From contig CANMHB010000001.1 of NCBI GenBank assembly GCA_947497485.1, forward strand, positions 62,001 to 126,000: 64,000 nucleotides of DNA. Direction: 5' to 3'. Numbering within the stretch: position 1 is the stretch's first letter; every line of letters begins with the position of its first letter. The translations under genes were made by a program, and so were the position numbers. Below, in pieces: positions 54,701-64,000 of the stretch. Under the pieces are notes generated by a model that saw only the letters and a program-made list of their open reading frames with translations, searched no databases and was not told where the DNA came from. This DNA comes from Flavobacteriales bacterium (GTDB lineage: Bacteria; Bacteroidota; Bacteroidia; Flavobacteriales_D; Crocinitomicaceae).

Positions 54701-55699
54701 TCAAAACTTTAATATCGGTTGAATTTCTTTTAATTGGTTAGAGTATGAGAATACTGGATAAAGATCGAATCGCGATCGAATATATACTTTATCATGATCA
54801 TCCTCGAATTTAAATGAACAAGCAAGCTGATATTTAAGGTTCATTTGGTCGTTTGCCCATTTACTTAACTCTTCTGTATAAGCCCCATCTGGGTATGCAA
54901 TTTCAGAAACATTAGTTTGAGTTAAATTCTCCAAATATAATTTAGATTTCACTAATTCACCTTTAGCATCTTCAAACGGAATATTGTTGAGGTTATTATG
55001 GTAATATCCATGAGATCCAATTGTTATAAATCTGGAGTTTTGACAAGCCTTAATTTCCTCATCAGACATAATTTTCCAATAATCATCCAAAGCCTTATTT
55101 TTCTTTAATTCATTAAACTCAGATTCAAAAAGCTTAAAAAAATCTTCCTTATATTCCCAACCTCCAACTTCCTTTATTTTGTGTTTTAATGTTAATCCCT
55201 CTTGATTAACAAATTGTCCATTTAAATTCTTAATGAATTCATCTTGTTGAATATAGAAAGAACCAATTTTTGTGTGAAACAAAACTAAGTCTGCAAAATC
55301 TGCCCAAATAAAAGGATAATTAGTTTGATTTAATCCCGTTACATATATCGACGCATGTATTTCATATTGTTCGAGAAGAGGCTTTAAGTATTTGAAATTA
55401 TTTTTATATCCATCATCAAATGTTATCGCTACATTTAGTTTGGTTGAATCAAATCTACCTTCAAAATAATCCTTTACAGAAATAACATTCGTATACTTTT
55501 TCAAATAAAAAAAATGTTTTTCAATCGTTTTGTTGGAGAAAAAACGCATGTTAAATCGTTTATCTTCATACAAATCTAACCCGTGATAGCATAAAATCAC
55601 TGCTCCACGTTTCTTTGAAAAAATAAACTTTTCAAAATTCAAAGAAAATAATAAATCTGTTTGAATTCGATTGATTTTATTTGAAATTCTGTTGATCAT
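54701..55699 (-). CDS. Polysaccharide deacetylase (NodB/CE4-like)
   Basis: This 332-residue carbohydrate esterase 4 protein has AVILCYHGLDLYEDK, VAITFDDGYKNNFKYLKPLL with catalytic/metal Asp-Asp, and ITIGSHGYYHNNL with the metal His pair. Family members remove N-acetyl groups from sugars. No signal peptide is visible, so it may act on a lipid-linked intermediate at the inner face. It lies one base from the following GNAT gene and 19 bases after a GT2 gene. Confidence 0.9.
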   Translation of the reverse strand: MINRISNKINRIQTDLLFSLNFEKFIFSKKRGAVILCYHGLDLYEDKRFNMRFFSNKTIEKHFFYLKKYTNVISVKDYFEGRFDSTKLNVAITFDDGYKNNFKYLKPLLEQYEIHASIYVTGLNQTNYPFIWADFADLVLFHTKIGSFYIQQDEFIKNLNGQFVNQEGLTLKHKIKEVGGWEYKEDFFKLFESEFNELKKNKALDDYWKIMSDEEIKACQNSRFITIGSHGYYHNNLNNIPFEDAKGELVKSKLYLENLTQTNVSEIAYPDGAYTEELSKWANDQMNLKYQLACSFKFEDDHDKVYIRSRFDLYPVFSYSNQLKEIQPILKF

Positions 55700-55718
55700 A
55701 CCGAGAAATTAAATTAGT

Positions 55719-56648
55719 TTACCATTTCCAAATGATTCCCCAAATCATGCGCATTCCCAATTTAAATGCGACGTAGTTGTTAATGTTTCCCCCTTTACTA
55801 ACTCCAACACGTGGATGAAACGTAACCGGGCACTCAACAACAAGGTATTTTGAAGTTAGCGCTTTATCTAAAAAATAAGGATTAAATTCTAGATTGACTG
55901 AATTGTCAAGCTTTGGCAGTAAATCTCTTAAAACGTCATTACGACATAATTTATAGGTTGTTCCGACATCGGTAAAAGTACCTACTGAAATATGTTTCAA
56001 TTCCAAAAGTTTTCCAACAAAAAAGTTTCCATAAAACATGAAGTTGGTCAGTTGAGTTTCTTTATTTCTTAGTTGATCTACTATTCGGGTTCCAGAAACA
56101 ATATCAGCATGAGGAAGATAAGCAAGAAACTTATCAATATCATATGCCTTAAAGGTCATATCTCCTTCACAAAGTAAGGTTAGCTCTGTGTCATTAAATT
56201 TAGCTCCCTCACTCAGCGCTCTATGAACACAAGCACCATAGCCCTGTTTTTCTTCATTATAAGCAATCGCTCCTGCTTCCTCGGCAAATTGAATTGTACG
56301 ATCCTTACTATTATTACTAACAACTATAACTCGCTTAACTTTTGGATGTTTTTTAAAATCAAGAACAGCATCTTTAATTGATAGTTCATCGTTATAGGCA
56401 GTAAGAACGACGGTTAGTTGTTCATTCAATGTTGGATTATGCTTCACCTGATAATTCAGTTTTCTTCTAGGCTGAAGAATTACCAAATTATAAATGAGGG
56501 CAAAAAAGTTAAAAAGTAAAAAAGAAATTAAAATTCCGAGATTAAATCTAGAAAAGTTATTAGAAAACCAAATGAAAAAAGAATAACTTATCAAGGAAAA
56601 AATTGATAGAAGAAATCCCAAAAATAAAAACAGAACAATTCGATTCAT
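55719..56648 (-). CDS. Membrane-anchored family 2 glycosyltransferase
   Basis: This 309-residue GT2 starts at ATG 56648, just past the methyltransferase stop; an upstream in-frame start at 56687 would overlap that gene by 38 bases and is less likely. Two N-terminal membrane segments (about 4-26 and 34-54) precede the catalytic domain: LTVVLTAYNDELSIKDAVLD, VVSNNSKDRTIQF and LLCEGDMTFKAYD. An N-acetylglucosaminyl or mannosyl donor cannot be told apart. Confidence 0.85.
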   Translation of the reverse strand: MNRIVLFLFLGFLLSIFSLISYSFFIWFSNNFSRFNLGILISFLLFNFFALIYNLVILQPRRKLNYQVKHNPTLNEQLTVVLTAYNDELSIKDAVLDFKKHPKVKRVIVVSNNSKDRTIQFAEEAGAIAYNEEKQGYGACVHRALSEGAKFNDTELTLLCEGDMTFKAYDIDKFLAYLPHADIVSGTRIVDQLRNKETQLTNFMFYGNFFVGKLLELKHISVGTFTDVGTTYKLCRNDVLRDLLPKLDNSVNLEFNPYFLDKALTSKYLVVECPVTFHPRVGVSKGGNINNYVAFKLGMRMIWGIIWKW

Positions 56649-56649
56649 A

Positions 56650-57288
56650 TTATTTTTTTTCAGCAACCACCAACATTTGTTTAGCAAATGGTTTGAATGG
56701 TGAATTGAGGTATAATTTCGTTAAAATATAAGATTTCGGCAATCTTGATTTTAAACTAAACGGAATAAATTTTTTAAATATATCGAGAATATTAAAATCT
56801 TGAGAACTTAAAAAATCGGACAACGAAACATGTGAGAAGGCTTTTTTATGTGTATAATCATCCCAGTATTCTTTGTATGCGTAAAAAATATTTGGCTGAA
56901 GTAAAATTAATTTACCTGTTGGTTTTAATACCCGCTTGATATTTGACAAAATAACTTCTAATTCTTCGTCATTAAAATGCTCGAACAAATTACTTGCAAA
57001 AACTACATCTACGGAATGTTCAGAATAAGGAAATTGTTCAAGTATAGATTGGGCTGTAAATTTCACGTTCGAATCGCTAAAATTTGAAAATAAATTTTGA
57101 TTTAAATCAATCGCAAATTTTGAATTTGCCTTTATTCCTTTAATAAAATCGCCGTATCCGCATCCCAAGTCTAATACGCATGAATCTTCTGCTATATACT
57201 TTTGTAAATATTCATTAATAGCTTTCCATACCTTTGTTCTTGACTTATCTTCTACGAATCTTGTTTCAAAATATTTGTCAGTGTTCAT
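56650..57288 (-). CDS. Class I SAM-dependent methyltransferase
   Basis: This 212-residue methyltransferase has motif I SCVLDLGCGYGDFIKGI, FAIDLNQNLF and SVDVVFASNLFEHFNDEEL, as in sugar or lipid methyltransferases in glycan loci. It overlaps the downstream end of the GT39-like gene by 11 bases, so it is part of the same operon. Substrate unknown; a terminal O-methylation that stops chain growth is one known role for this type. Confidence 0.88.
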   Translation of the reverse strand: MNTDKYFETRFVEDKSRTKVWKAINEYLQKYIAEDSCVLDLGCGYGDFIKGIKANSKFAIDLNQNLFSNFSDSNVKFTAQSILEQFPYSEHSVDVVFASNLFEHFNDEELEVILSNIKRVLKPTGKLILLQPNIFYAYKEYWDDYTHKKAFSHVSLSDFLSSQDFNILDIFKKFIPFSLKSRLPKSYILTKLYLNSPFKPFAKQMLVVAEKK

Positions 57289-58765
57289 TTCTATAGATGT
57301 GTATTTGGTTTGATTTAAACCAAGGTGAATAATCTTTGTAATTAATATTAAATTGTTTTAAATAATCAACTGGAATTGTCATATCCGAAGGAAGTATGAT
57401 AAACTCAACTTTTTGATTCGGATTCTTGTTGTTAAAGGAGGTATAAGAAAACTTCGAAACACCATAGAATTCGGAATTTGGAAACAAAATAAAATCAGGA
57501 ATTAGTAATTTGGCACTTTGGTCAAATGAAATTACTTTTAATTCACTTTGATAAATCTCATTAATACGCATCTTATTTTCAGAAAGAAACAGCTCATGTT
57601 CAGTCTTCGAAAGATTAAATTTAGTATAAACCGAAGTATAATGAAAAAATTGAAAAAAGATAAAGTGTAAGCACAAAAATGGAGTGAATAAATAAAAAAC
57701 TAATTTATTTTTTTCATTTTCTTTAAGGTACTTTTGATTAAAACTATAGATAATAATCAATGTCCCAAACAAAGTTGGTAAAGCATAATAATTTATATGT
57801 GAACCTTCTTTAAGTGTTGTAAATGATGATATAAATAGACTAAAAATTATTGAAGTAAGTAGAAAATACTTTGTTTCTTTGTTAGTTTTTGATTTTATAA
57901 TAAAAAATAAGGATACGCCGATTAGTAATATTAGCAGGTAATAAAATGTAATGTATCTTGTCAGGATGTATGTGAATTGTTCAAATTTCATACTTAAAGC
58001 GACTCCTCCAAAAATAGATTTATAAAAGAAAGGACCAAAAATTATAGGCGCAACTAGCAACAATATTCCAAGTGAACAAAGCAGCGTTAGAGAAAATAAA
58101 AATAATCCTTTAAAATTTTTTGTAAAAAGTAATAGAAGACCAAATGCTCCTGAAATCAAAAAAGCATCTTGTTTTACGAAAAAAGAAACTGCTAGTATAA
58201 TTGCACTTAAAACAAACGATTTATTTCTTTGTAGAAAATATGCTTTAGTAAAAAAATAAAGTCCACTAACAGTGAAAAGTAAAGCCAAAGAATCTGGTCT
58301 TATAGCAAAAAAATGATGCGGCAAAAAACAAATATATATTAAAGAACCTAAAATAGCTAGATTAGTTTGGGTCTTAAGATGATTTTTTAATATTTTGTAA
58401 ATAATAATTGCTGTAAATAGATTATATACTATTGATAAAATCCGTCCTACAGCTAATGTCAAAATAAAGTCATTCCCTTGGAATAAATTATCTTCTAACC
58501 AAGCTAAGAAAATTATTGGTAATTGCGAAAGGGGAGTATATTGAAAGATTTCGAACGGAATCGCCTCTGGATTTGAATAAATGGGCTTACCTGTAATAAC
58601 TTTAAGGGCATTCCATATGTTGTTTGTTTCTCCATTAACTAATTCAGGTGTTTGATTTATAGCAATTGTTAAACGATAAACGAGCCACAAAAAAGTAAGA
58701 ATTAAAATCGATAAAATTGGCAGATACTTGTTTTGACTAATTTTATTTATTATTGATTTTAACAT
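57278..58765 (-). CDS. Polytopic membrane glycosyltransferase-like protein (GT39/ArnT-like)
   Basis: This 495-residue integral membrane protein has about ten hydrophobic helices and a C-terminal periplasmic tail. The first loop contains an ArnT/PMT-like acidic stretch (QTPELVNGETNNIW) and YSNPEAIPFEIFQYTPLSQ. Enzymes of this GT-C type use a polyprenyl-phosphate sugar donor at the periplasmic face. It may add the sugar supplied by the GtrB-like protein. A Wzy-like polymerase is the alternative; neither is proven. Confidence 0.75.
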   Translation of the reverse strand: MLKSIINKISQNKYLPILSILILTFLWLVYRLTIAINQTPELVNGETNNIWNALKVITGKPIYSNPEAIPFEIFQYTPLSQLPIIFLAWLEDNLFQGNDFILTLAVGRILSIVYNLFTAIIIYKILKNHLKTQTNLAILGSLIYICFLPHHFFAIRPDSLALLFTVSGLYFFTKAYFLQRNKSFVLSAIILAVSFFVKQDAFLISGAFGLLLLFTKNFKGLFLFSLTLLCSLGILLLVAPIIFGPFFYKSIFGGVALSMKFEQFTYILTRYITFYYLLILLIGVSLFFIIKSKTNKETKYFLLTSIIFSLFISSFTTLKEGSHINYYALPTLFGTLIIIYSFNQKYLKENEKNKLVFYLFTPFLCLHFIFFQFFHYTSVYTKFNLSKTEHELFLSENKMRINEIYQSELKVISFDQSAKLLIPDFILFPNSEFYGVSKFSYTSFNNKNPNQKVEFIILPSDMTIPVDYLKQFNINYKDYSPWFKSNQIHIYRNEH

Positions 58766-58771
58766 AAATAT

Positions 58772-60643
58772 TTAAAATTTATTTAATAGAGTTTGCGAAA
58801 CAACAAGTGCATTCCATTCATCCGTTTTACCTGTCGCTTTTCGTTTCTTGTTAAGAATCCCTATATTTTCAAGTTCAATAATGGATTCATTGACAAATTC
58901 CTTCACTTTTTGGTTCTCCATCCAACGACTTTGTGGTGGTTCATAGCCAATTTTATCAACTCGCCAAGTAATCTCCTCTGGTAATATTGGTTCGAATGCT
59001 TTACGCATCACATATTTTGTCCAACCGTCGTGAATTTTATATTCATTGGGCAAGGAAAATAAGAACTCAACCAACTGATGACTTAAAAATGGCAATCGCA
59101 TTTCTCTGGAAAACGCCATGGAATTGCGATCTGCGAAACGAAGTAGATTATTCAAACCAATCACACAATTATTTACATACAATTGCTCCTTTAACCCTCC
59201 GGTATGTTCAGGTAAATTCTCGTCTAATTCAAATTGCGAAGTAAATTCCTTATTAAGAAAATCGGGAACATGACCACTTGGAGCTTCTTGTTTAATCGGA
59301 CGAAAGGTTCGGTAAATGGGGCGAATTAAATCCTTCAATTTATCTTCAAAACTTTGTTGTTTTGTCGAGGAAATTTGTTGTTCTAAACCATAATTTGGAT
59401 TGTGACGTCTCCTGTATGCATTTAATTCACCTTCATAAAGCGAGGAATTATTTCTTTTCAGTTCTTTGAGGTATGTATGAAAAAAGTAATGGTAACCCGC
59501 CAATGATTCATCTGCTCCTTGTCCATCTAATAAAACGGTAACATTTTCTTGTTTCGCGAGTTTCATGACCTCCCACTGTGCAAAAACACTGGGTCCACTA
59601 AATGGCTCTTCTTGATGCCAACAAACTTTTTTAAAATCAGATACAAATATCTGTTCATCCGGAAAGGTGAAGTGAGGTTCTGCATTTGTGGAATCAATAA
59701 CCATTTGCATGAATTTCCCTTCATCGCGTTCAAAATTTTTAAATCGTGCCGAAAAAGTTTTTTGTGCAATGGTTTGATTGGTATTTAATTTATCTATTAA
59801 ACAAACGATCGTTGAACTATCCAAACCTCCAGATAAACTCGATCCGACGGGAACATCAGAACGCAGTCGAAGTTTAACTGATTGTAGCATTAATTCGTAA
59901 AACGTATTAGCAGCATCCTGGATGGAAATTTCATTGTTTTCAGATTCCATGTTCAAATCCCAATAACGTTTTTTTACAACTTTCAAATCCGGTGTCACAA
60001 TCATGAAATGTGCTGGTTCGAGCCGCTGTACTTCTTGATAAAATGTTTCTTCTGGATTTCTTGGATCATGCAACACATGTGGATTCTGGAAGAAATTATA
60101 TAAGATTTTTTGATTGATCTTACGATCGATTCCAACTTCAAAAAGTTGCTTTATTTCAGAGCTAAAAACGAATTTTCCATCATTCGAAAAAGCGTAATGA
60201 AAAGGTTTTTCACCGAAACGATCTCGCGCGCAGAAAAGAATTTTTTCGAGCTCATCCCATATGGCAAAAGCAAACATTCCATCGAGGTATTCAAGGCATG
60301 CGGCTCCTTTTTTTGCATATAGAGCAAGCAAGACTTCTGTATCTGAATTAGAACTAAATTTCACGCCGTTTTTAATGAGGTCTTCACGTAATTCTAAGTA
60401 ATTATAAATTTCGCCGTTGAATGTAATTGTATAGCGTCCATTTCCGAAATGCATCGGTTGAGAAGCATGATTACTTAAATCAATGATCGATAAACGTCTA
60501 TGCCCAAATCCAAGTTTGCCAGAATGATTAATCCAATGTCCTTCACCGTCTGGTCCACGATGAACAATCACATCCGTCATTCTTTTAAGTTCTTGAACTT
60601 GAACTTTGTCAGATTTTGATAATATTCCTGCGATTCCACACAT
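58772..60643 (-). CDS. asnB: Glutamine-hydrolysing asparagine synthetase-like protein
   Basis: This 623-residue enzyme has an N-terminal class II glutaminase (MCGIAGILSKSDKVQ with nucleophile Cys2) and a C-terminal synthetase with the ATP-PP motif SLSGGLDSSTIVCL at about 265-278. The lengths are normal for AsnB. In glycan clusters such proteins often amidate a uronic acid or amino-acid carboxylate rather than make free asparagine. Here that could target a sugar or the aminoacyl decoration. The GT39-like gene follows 6 bases downstream. Confidence 0.93.
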   Translation of the reverse strand: MCGIAGILSKSDKVQVQELKRMTDVIVHRGPDGEGHWINHSGKLGFGHRRLSIIDLSNHASQPMHFGNGRYTITFNGEIYNYLELREDLIKNGVKFSSNSDTEVLLALYAKKGAACLEYLDGMFAFAIWDELEKILFCARDRFGEKPFHYAFSNDGKFVFSSEIKQLFEVGIDRKINQKILYNFFQNPHVLHDPRNPEETFYQEVQRLEPAHFMIVTPDLKVVKKRYWDLNMESENNEISIQDAANTFYELMLQSVKLRLRSDVPVGSSLSGGLDSSTIVCLIDKLNTNQTIAQKTFSARFKNFERDEGKFMQMVIDSTNAEPHFTFPDEQIFVSDFKKVCWHQEEPFSGPSVFAQWEVMKLAKQENVTVLLDGQGADESLAGYHYFFHTYLKELKRNNSSLYEGELNAYRRRHNPNYGLEQQISSTKQQSFEDKLKDLIRPIYRTFRPIKQEAPSGHVPDFLNKEFTSQFELDENLPEHTGGLKEQLYVNNCVIGLNNLLRFADRNSMAFSREMRLPFLSHQLVEFLFSLPNEYKIHDGWTKYVMRKAFEPILPEEITWRVDKIGYEPPQSRWMENQKVKEFVNESIIELENIGILNKKRKATGKTDEWNALVVSQTLLNKF

Positions 60644-60646
60644 ATA

Positions 60647-61207
60647 TTAAATAACGTAGCCAGTTTTATTCATATCAACAATTTCCTTTATCATTTCTTT
60701 TTTTCTTGATTCAGTTATATTCCCTCTCAATGTATAGGATTCATCATATACAGAATTTACCTTCATTGAATTTTGATGCTTTTCCAAAAAATCAGATAGG
60801 GTGCAGATTAATTTCGCTGGATTACCTGAAAAAACTGTGTCAGATGGAATACTTTTAGTCACAACGCTACCAGCACCAATAACCACATTATTTCCGATTT
60901 CTACCCCTGGCAGAATTATTGCTCCTGCACCTATGAATACGTTATCTCCAATTTTGACTTTACCTAGACGGGTATAATTTAAAAAAATCTTCGTACTTGC
61001 ATCGTGGGCAAGAATATGCACTCTCGGCGCTAAAATAACATTATTTCCAATTTCAATTAACCAATTGTGGGAGTGATCAATAATTACTTCATTTTGAAAA
61101 TTACAATTATCTCCAATTTTTACTCCCATTTTTTTATACATAGAAACAACATCAATAGGATAAAAAAATCTGTATATTTTTGATAAAAGAAATTTTATTT
61201 TAATCAT
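60647..61207 (-). CDS. Left-handed beta-helix acetyltransferase (WbbJ-like)
   Basis: This 186-residue hexapeptide-repeat O- or N-acetyltransferase has VKIGDNCNFQNEVIID, VIIDHSHN with likely catalytic His, IEIGNNVILAPRVHILAHD, VKIGDNVFIGAGAIILPG and the closing PAKLICTL. This is the maltose-acetyltransferase/WbbJ pattern for acetylating sugars from acetyl-CoA. It lies 22 bases after a methyltransferase gene and 3 bases before asnB, in the same operon. Confidence 0.92.
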   Translation of the reverse strand: MIKIKFLLSKIYRFFYPIDVVSMYKKMGVKIGDNCNFQNEVIIDHSHNWLIEIGNNVILAPRVHILAHDASTKIFLNYTRLGKVKIGDNVFIGAGAIILPGVEIGNNVVIGAGSVVTKSIPSDTVFSGNPAKLICTLSDFLEKHQNSMKVNSVYDESYTLRGNITESRKKEMIKEIVDMNKTGYVI

Positions 61208-61229
61208 TTAAATAGATTTGTTTTAAGTC

Positions 61230-62009
61230 TTAATGATTATACAGTTTTTTTTTACAAATAAAAAACACACTACTTGAAAAATGTTTTAATTTTCTTGTTT
61301 TAAAAAACTGGGGGTAATCTGGATATGGATAAAGCGCTGGCATTAATATAACTTGAATATCAAATTTATCTCCAACTATTTTTGTCCAATTTGTAACACG
61401 ATAATGTTTTAAATCATATAATATCGAGCTAGCTCTTGGGCTACTATGTGACGGAATATGTATCAATTTAAATAGATTTTCTTTCAGTGATGTCGTAAAA
61501 AGTTCCCTTAAAAAAATATAAAGTCTTATATGTGTTGTGAATATTATCCTTGAAAATAGACTTATTAATGCCATAAATGCAGTTGGCATTCCTAAAATCA
61601 AAATACCATCATCCTTTAATACCCGTTCCATTTCATTTAGGGACAAATTTTCATCATTAACATGCTCAAGAACATGTGAAGAATAAACAATATCAAAATA
61701 CTTATCATTAAACGGTATTTTTTCAGATGAAGCTTTTTGAATAAATGACATCATATTGACTTCATTATTATATCTCCCTACACCGTGACTTCCTGGATCA
61801 GGATCAATACCAGAAACAATAGAATTTTTTTCCTCTTTTGCTTTTAACATTGCAAATCCAGTTCCACAACCTACATCAAGAAAAGTGGTGTTTTGTTTTA
61901 TATAACTTGAAATAGCATCCCATTCTATATTTCTGATTTTTTTTTGAAGTTTATCTACCTTATTTTTTTTTGTTAAAGTGAAATAAATTAAATCTCCAAT
62001 TTTCTTCAT
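61230..62009 (-). CDS. Class I SAM-dependent methyltransferase
   Basis: This 259-residue methyltransferase has motif I TTFLDVGCGTGFAM, ISGIDPDPGSHGVGR and VYSSHVLEHVNDENLSL, as in UbiE/glycan methyltransferases. It lies 2 bases after the GT2 gene, so it is co-transcribed. The C-terminal half has hydrophobic helices that may associate it with the membrane. Substrate unknown. Confidence 0.87.
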   Translation of the reverse strand: MKKIGDLIYFTLTKKNKVDKLQKKIRNIEWDAISSYIKQNTTFLDVGCGTGFAMLKAKEEKNSIVSGIDPDPGSHGVGRYNNEVNMMSFIQKASSEKIPFNDKYFDIVYSSHVLEHVNDENLSLNEMERVLKDDGILILGMPTAFMALISLFSRIIFTTHIRLYIFLRELFTTSLKENLFKLIHIPSHSSPRASSILYDLKHYRVTNWTKIVGDKFDIQVILMPALYPYPDYPQFFKTRKLKHFSSSVFFICKKKLYNH

Positions 62010-62011
62010 AA

Positions 62012-62950
62012 TTATTTAAAGTAAAAATCACTAAAAATCGAAATTCCAAAAAACAATAATACTTCTGGTTTTTTGTTCAATATCAGTTTTAGTATAAGGT
62101 TTATTCTAAGTTTTGTATGCATGTGAAAGGGCTTCATAACTAGTGCTTTTAGCAACCATTTCAACCCTTCTTTCTTGTTATCATTTAATATGTGGTAATA
62201 AGCAACATTTGTGAGTATTCTGCTTGTCCATGCGTTGTAATTTTTTTTTGAAATTTTATTAAACACATTGGGGTATCTTTTTTTCGCCAATATTACGCCG
62301 TTATATTTGACAAGAGCGCCCGCACCTTTTCTATTTACTGAATTTCCTTCATGAATATTGTAAATTACACCAATATGATTTGAAACGTAAATAGGATATT
62401 TATCTGCAATTTTCATCCAAAGAATGACATCTTCAACGATTACAATGTCTTCATCAAATGTTATTTGCTTTAAAATTTCATGATTTATACATACCCTACT
62501 AGGAGAAACTGGATTTAGGTAAAGGAACTCAATTGAATTATCTCCTGGCTGTTCTAAATTTGTTATTTCCTCACTAAAATTTGAAACATTAATAGATTGA
62601 TTTATTATAAGACAAACAGTATTTTTTTGTTTTTGGATAAAGCTTTGCAGATTTATAAGGTGATCAGGCATAAAATGATCATCACTATCCAAAAAACAAA
62701 TGAAATTTCCAGTGCTATTTCTTATCCCATTGTTTCGAGCAGCGGAACGTTCTGCATTCTTTTGATATAAATACTTTATCCTATTGTCATTTTGAATAAT
62801 GCTTTCAACAATTTCCTTGGTATTATCCGAAGAACCATCATCAACAACAATGCATTCCCAGTTCGTATAAGTCTGATTTTGAACAGACTTTATGGTTTCA
62901 GGCAGCAGTGTTGCACGGTTGTAGGTTGGTATTATAATTGAGAATTTCAC
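62012..62950 (-). CDS. Family 2 glycosyltransferase
   Basis: This 312-residue GT2 has the complete GT-A opening (KFSIIIPTYNRATLLPETI), VVDDGSSDNTKEIV, and CFLDSDDHF (DxD). It starts with GTG 62950, three bases after the GT61-like gene. It is probably cytoplasmic and adds one sugar to the lipid-linked repeat. Donor cannot be predicted. Confidence 0.93.
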   Translation of the reverse strand: MKFSIIIPTYNRATLLPETIKSVQNQTYTNWECIVVDDGSSDNTKEIVESIIQNDNRIKYLYQKNAERSAARNNGIRNSTGNFICFLDSDDHFMPDHLINLQSFIQKQKNTVCLIINQSINVSNFSEEITNLEQPGDNSIEFLYLNPVSPSRVCINHEILKQITFDEDIVIVEDVILWMKIADKYPIYVSNHIGVIYNIHEGNSVNRKGAGALVKYNGVILAKKRYPNVFNKISKKNYNAWTSRILTNVAYYHILNDNKKEGLKWLLKALVMKPFHMHTKLRINLILKLILNKKPEVLLFFGISIFSDFYFK

Positions 62951-62953
62951 GTG

Positions 62954-64000
62954 TTAGCTTATATATGATTGAATGTTTTTCACGAGATCATCCAAATTTA
63001 CTTGAATATCATACATGGCAATATCAGGCAAATTTCTATCGACAACAGGTTTGCTAAATTGAACAATATAATTACCATTTAAAAGATCAACAATTTTTTT
63101 GAAATGAAACTTATATTTTCTGTCATACAAGTACATCTCATTCGTTAAATCAATTAATGTTGAACCTTCTTTTAGAAAAATTAAATTTGCCATACTCGCA
63201 CCAGTAATTGCAATTAAATTCTTTGTGTTCTGCATTAATTCAATTTGTTCAAAGATTGACTTGTCAGACATTGTTACTTTTTCAAAATTGAATTGGTTAA
63301 TAACATGCACAAATTCTGTTTCATTTTGGATTTTCTTATATTTTGCATCGTCACGTGAGATGTAAATATTTAGGTCTTGATTAATTGTAAATTGTTTTTT
63401 CTCTTTAAAAAAATTCCTGACAGAAAAAACATGTTCTGGAATTACCATCGGTGTCCACGGCTTAACCTCTGGCATAACCAAATTTTTGACAAAAATATGG
63501 TAGTCGTTTGGAATTATTTCAATTTTCAATTTTGGAAATAGGCTCAAGGTTTCATTTACATATCGATTTTTTTTCCAACCTTCGGGGTAAATTAAAATTA
63601 AATCCTCCAAATAATCTTCTACCATTAAAAGTCGTGGAAGGCATTCTGTTAACCAAAAATAATAACTGAACCAAGGAGAGTGTATAATTAAATATTTTCT
63701 ATTATCATCTAATTTTTTATACGGGAGGCTTTTACCAAATTTGCATACCAACATCTGTTCAATTCCTTTCCTCCAATGTCTGAAATAAAAATTATCATCG
63801 TCATATTTGTTATGACCGATATTAGGCGCACATCCCTTTACAAGTAAACCATTTTTAATAACAAGACCATAATGATTAACAAAAACATTTTTTAATTCTC
63901 GTACTTCAAGCTTTACATTTAAGTATGCACTATCAGGCCTGAACAAATGAGACCATTCCTCTTTAAAGTTCAACGGATCTTTGTAAGTTATCTGATGTGT
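62954..64000 (-). CDS. GT61/DUF563-like glycosyltransferase, 5' end probably outside window
   Basis: This protein has the GT61 (DUF563) pattern: KYLIIHSPWFSYYFWLTECL, VKNLVMPEVKPWTP, LNIYISRDDAKYKKI, ITGASMANLIFLKEG and the C-terminal FSKPVVD. The reading frame has a TTG at 63973 but stays open to the window edge (THQITYKDP before NFKEEW), so the true start may lie further right. It is about 340 residues from the TTG. GT61 enzymes act on the cell-surface glycan; donor unknown. It is the most upstream visible gene of the minus-strand operon. Confidence 0.85.
   Translation of the reverse strand, partial: THQITYKDPLNFKEEWSHLFRPDSAYLNVKLEVRELKNVFVNHYGLVIKNGLLVKGCAPNIGHNKYDDDNFYFRHWRKGIEQMLVCKFGKSLPYKKLDDNRKYLIIHSPWFSYYFWLTECLPRLLMVEDYLEDLILIYPEGWKKNRYVNETLSLFPKLKIEIIPNDYHIFVKNLVMPEVKPWTPMVIPEHVFSVRNFFKEKKQFTINQDLNIYISRDDAKYKKIQNETEFVHVINQFNFEKVTMSDKSIFEQIELMQNTKNLIAITGASMANLIFLKEGSTLIDLTNEMYLYDRKYKFHFKKIVDLLNGNYIVQFSKPVVDRNLPDIAMYDIQVNLDDLVKNIQSYIS

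Overview
The window reads as chromosomal DNA of a low-GC member of the Bacteroidota, most likely Flavobacteriales. A Crocinitomicaceae/Fluviicola-like lineage is a guess. Support comes from type IX secretion (T9SS) C-terminal sorting tails, a carboxypeptidase-regulatory-domain TonB receptor, a DUF4249 lipoprotein, a moxR-DUF58-BatA/B/C/D operon, a DPP-IV-type peptidase, and -7 boxes of the TAnnTTTG type. No rRNA, tRNA, phage, insertion sequence or CRISPR array was recognised, and no gene-free stretch exceeds 300 bases.

Layout. (1) 1-5677: the 3' part of dnaK with a strong terminator, two alpha/beta hydrolases and a DPP-IV-like peptidase. (2) 5915-14641: a same-strand block for the cell surface and outside. 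It has a lamin-tail T9SS protein, a TonB receptor, a T9SS-secreted endonuclease I, a 5'-nucleotidase split into two proteins in reversed order, and a DUF4249 lipoprotein. Together these could degrade extracellular nucleic acid, dephosphorylate the nucleotides and import products. (3) 14703-21922: gltX-folB, a DUF4143 ATPase behind an exact 64-bp tandem repeat with a palindromic operator-like core, a hydrolase, a DUF2130 protein, a lysozyme-like membrane protein and a small zinc-ribbon protein. (4) 21948-29334: a tightly overlapping moxR/DUF58/bat operon without batE. (5) 29320-36555: divergent hisF-like and hisH-like genes and a 1,870-residue T9SS adhesin with a large internal duplication. (6) 36628-64000: a long minus-strand surface-glycan cluster of glycosyltransferases, methyltransferases, acyltransferases, a deacetylase, a WecE-type aminotransferase, AsnB, WbqC and a flippase-like membrane protein. 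It runs off the right edge.

Two systems in the glycan cluster stand out. First, it contains dissociated NRPS parts: a complete stand-alone adenylation domain, a carrier protein and an NRPS-type methyltransferase, with no condensation or thioesterase domain. Beside the WecE-type sugar 4-aminotransferase, this suggests that an (N-methyl) amino acid is made on a carrier and attached to an amino sugar. Second, a single gene fuses a family-4 glycosyltransferase to a WbuX/WbpG/PseA-type N-acetyl-sugar amidotransferase. Its presumed ammonia-supplying partners, HisH-like and a HisF-like protein with Leu in place of catalytic Asp11, lie 20 kb away. This predicts an acetamidino (amidine) sugar. Both are inferences from domain content and context.
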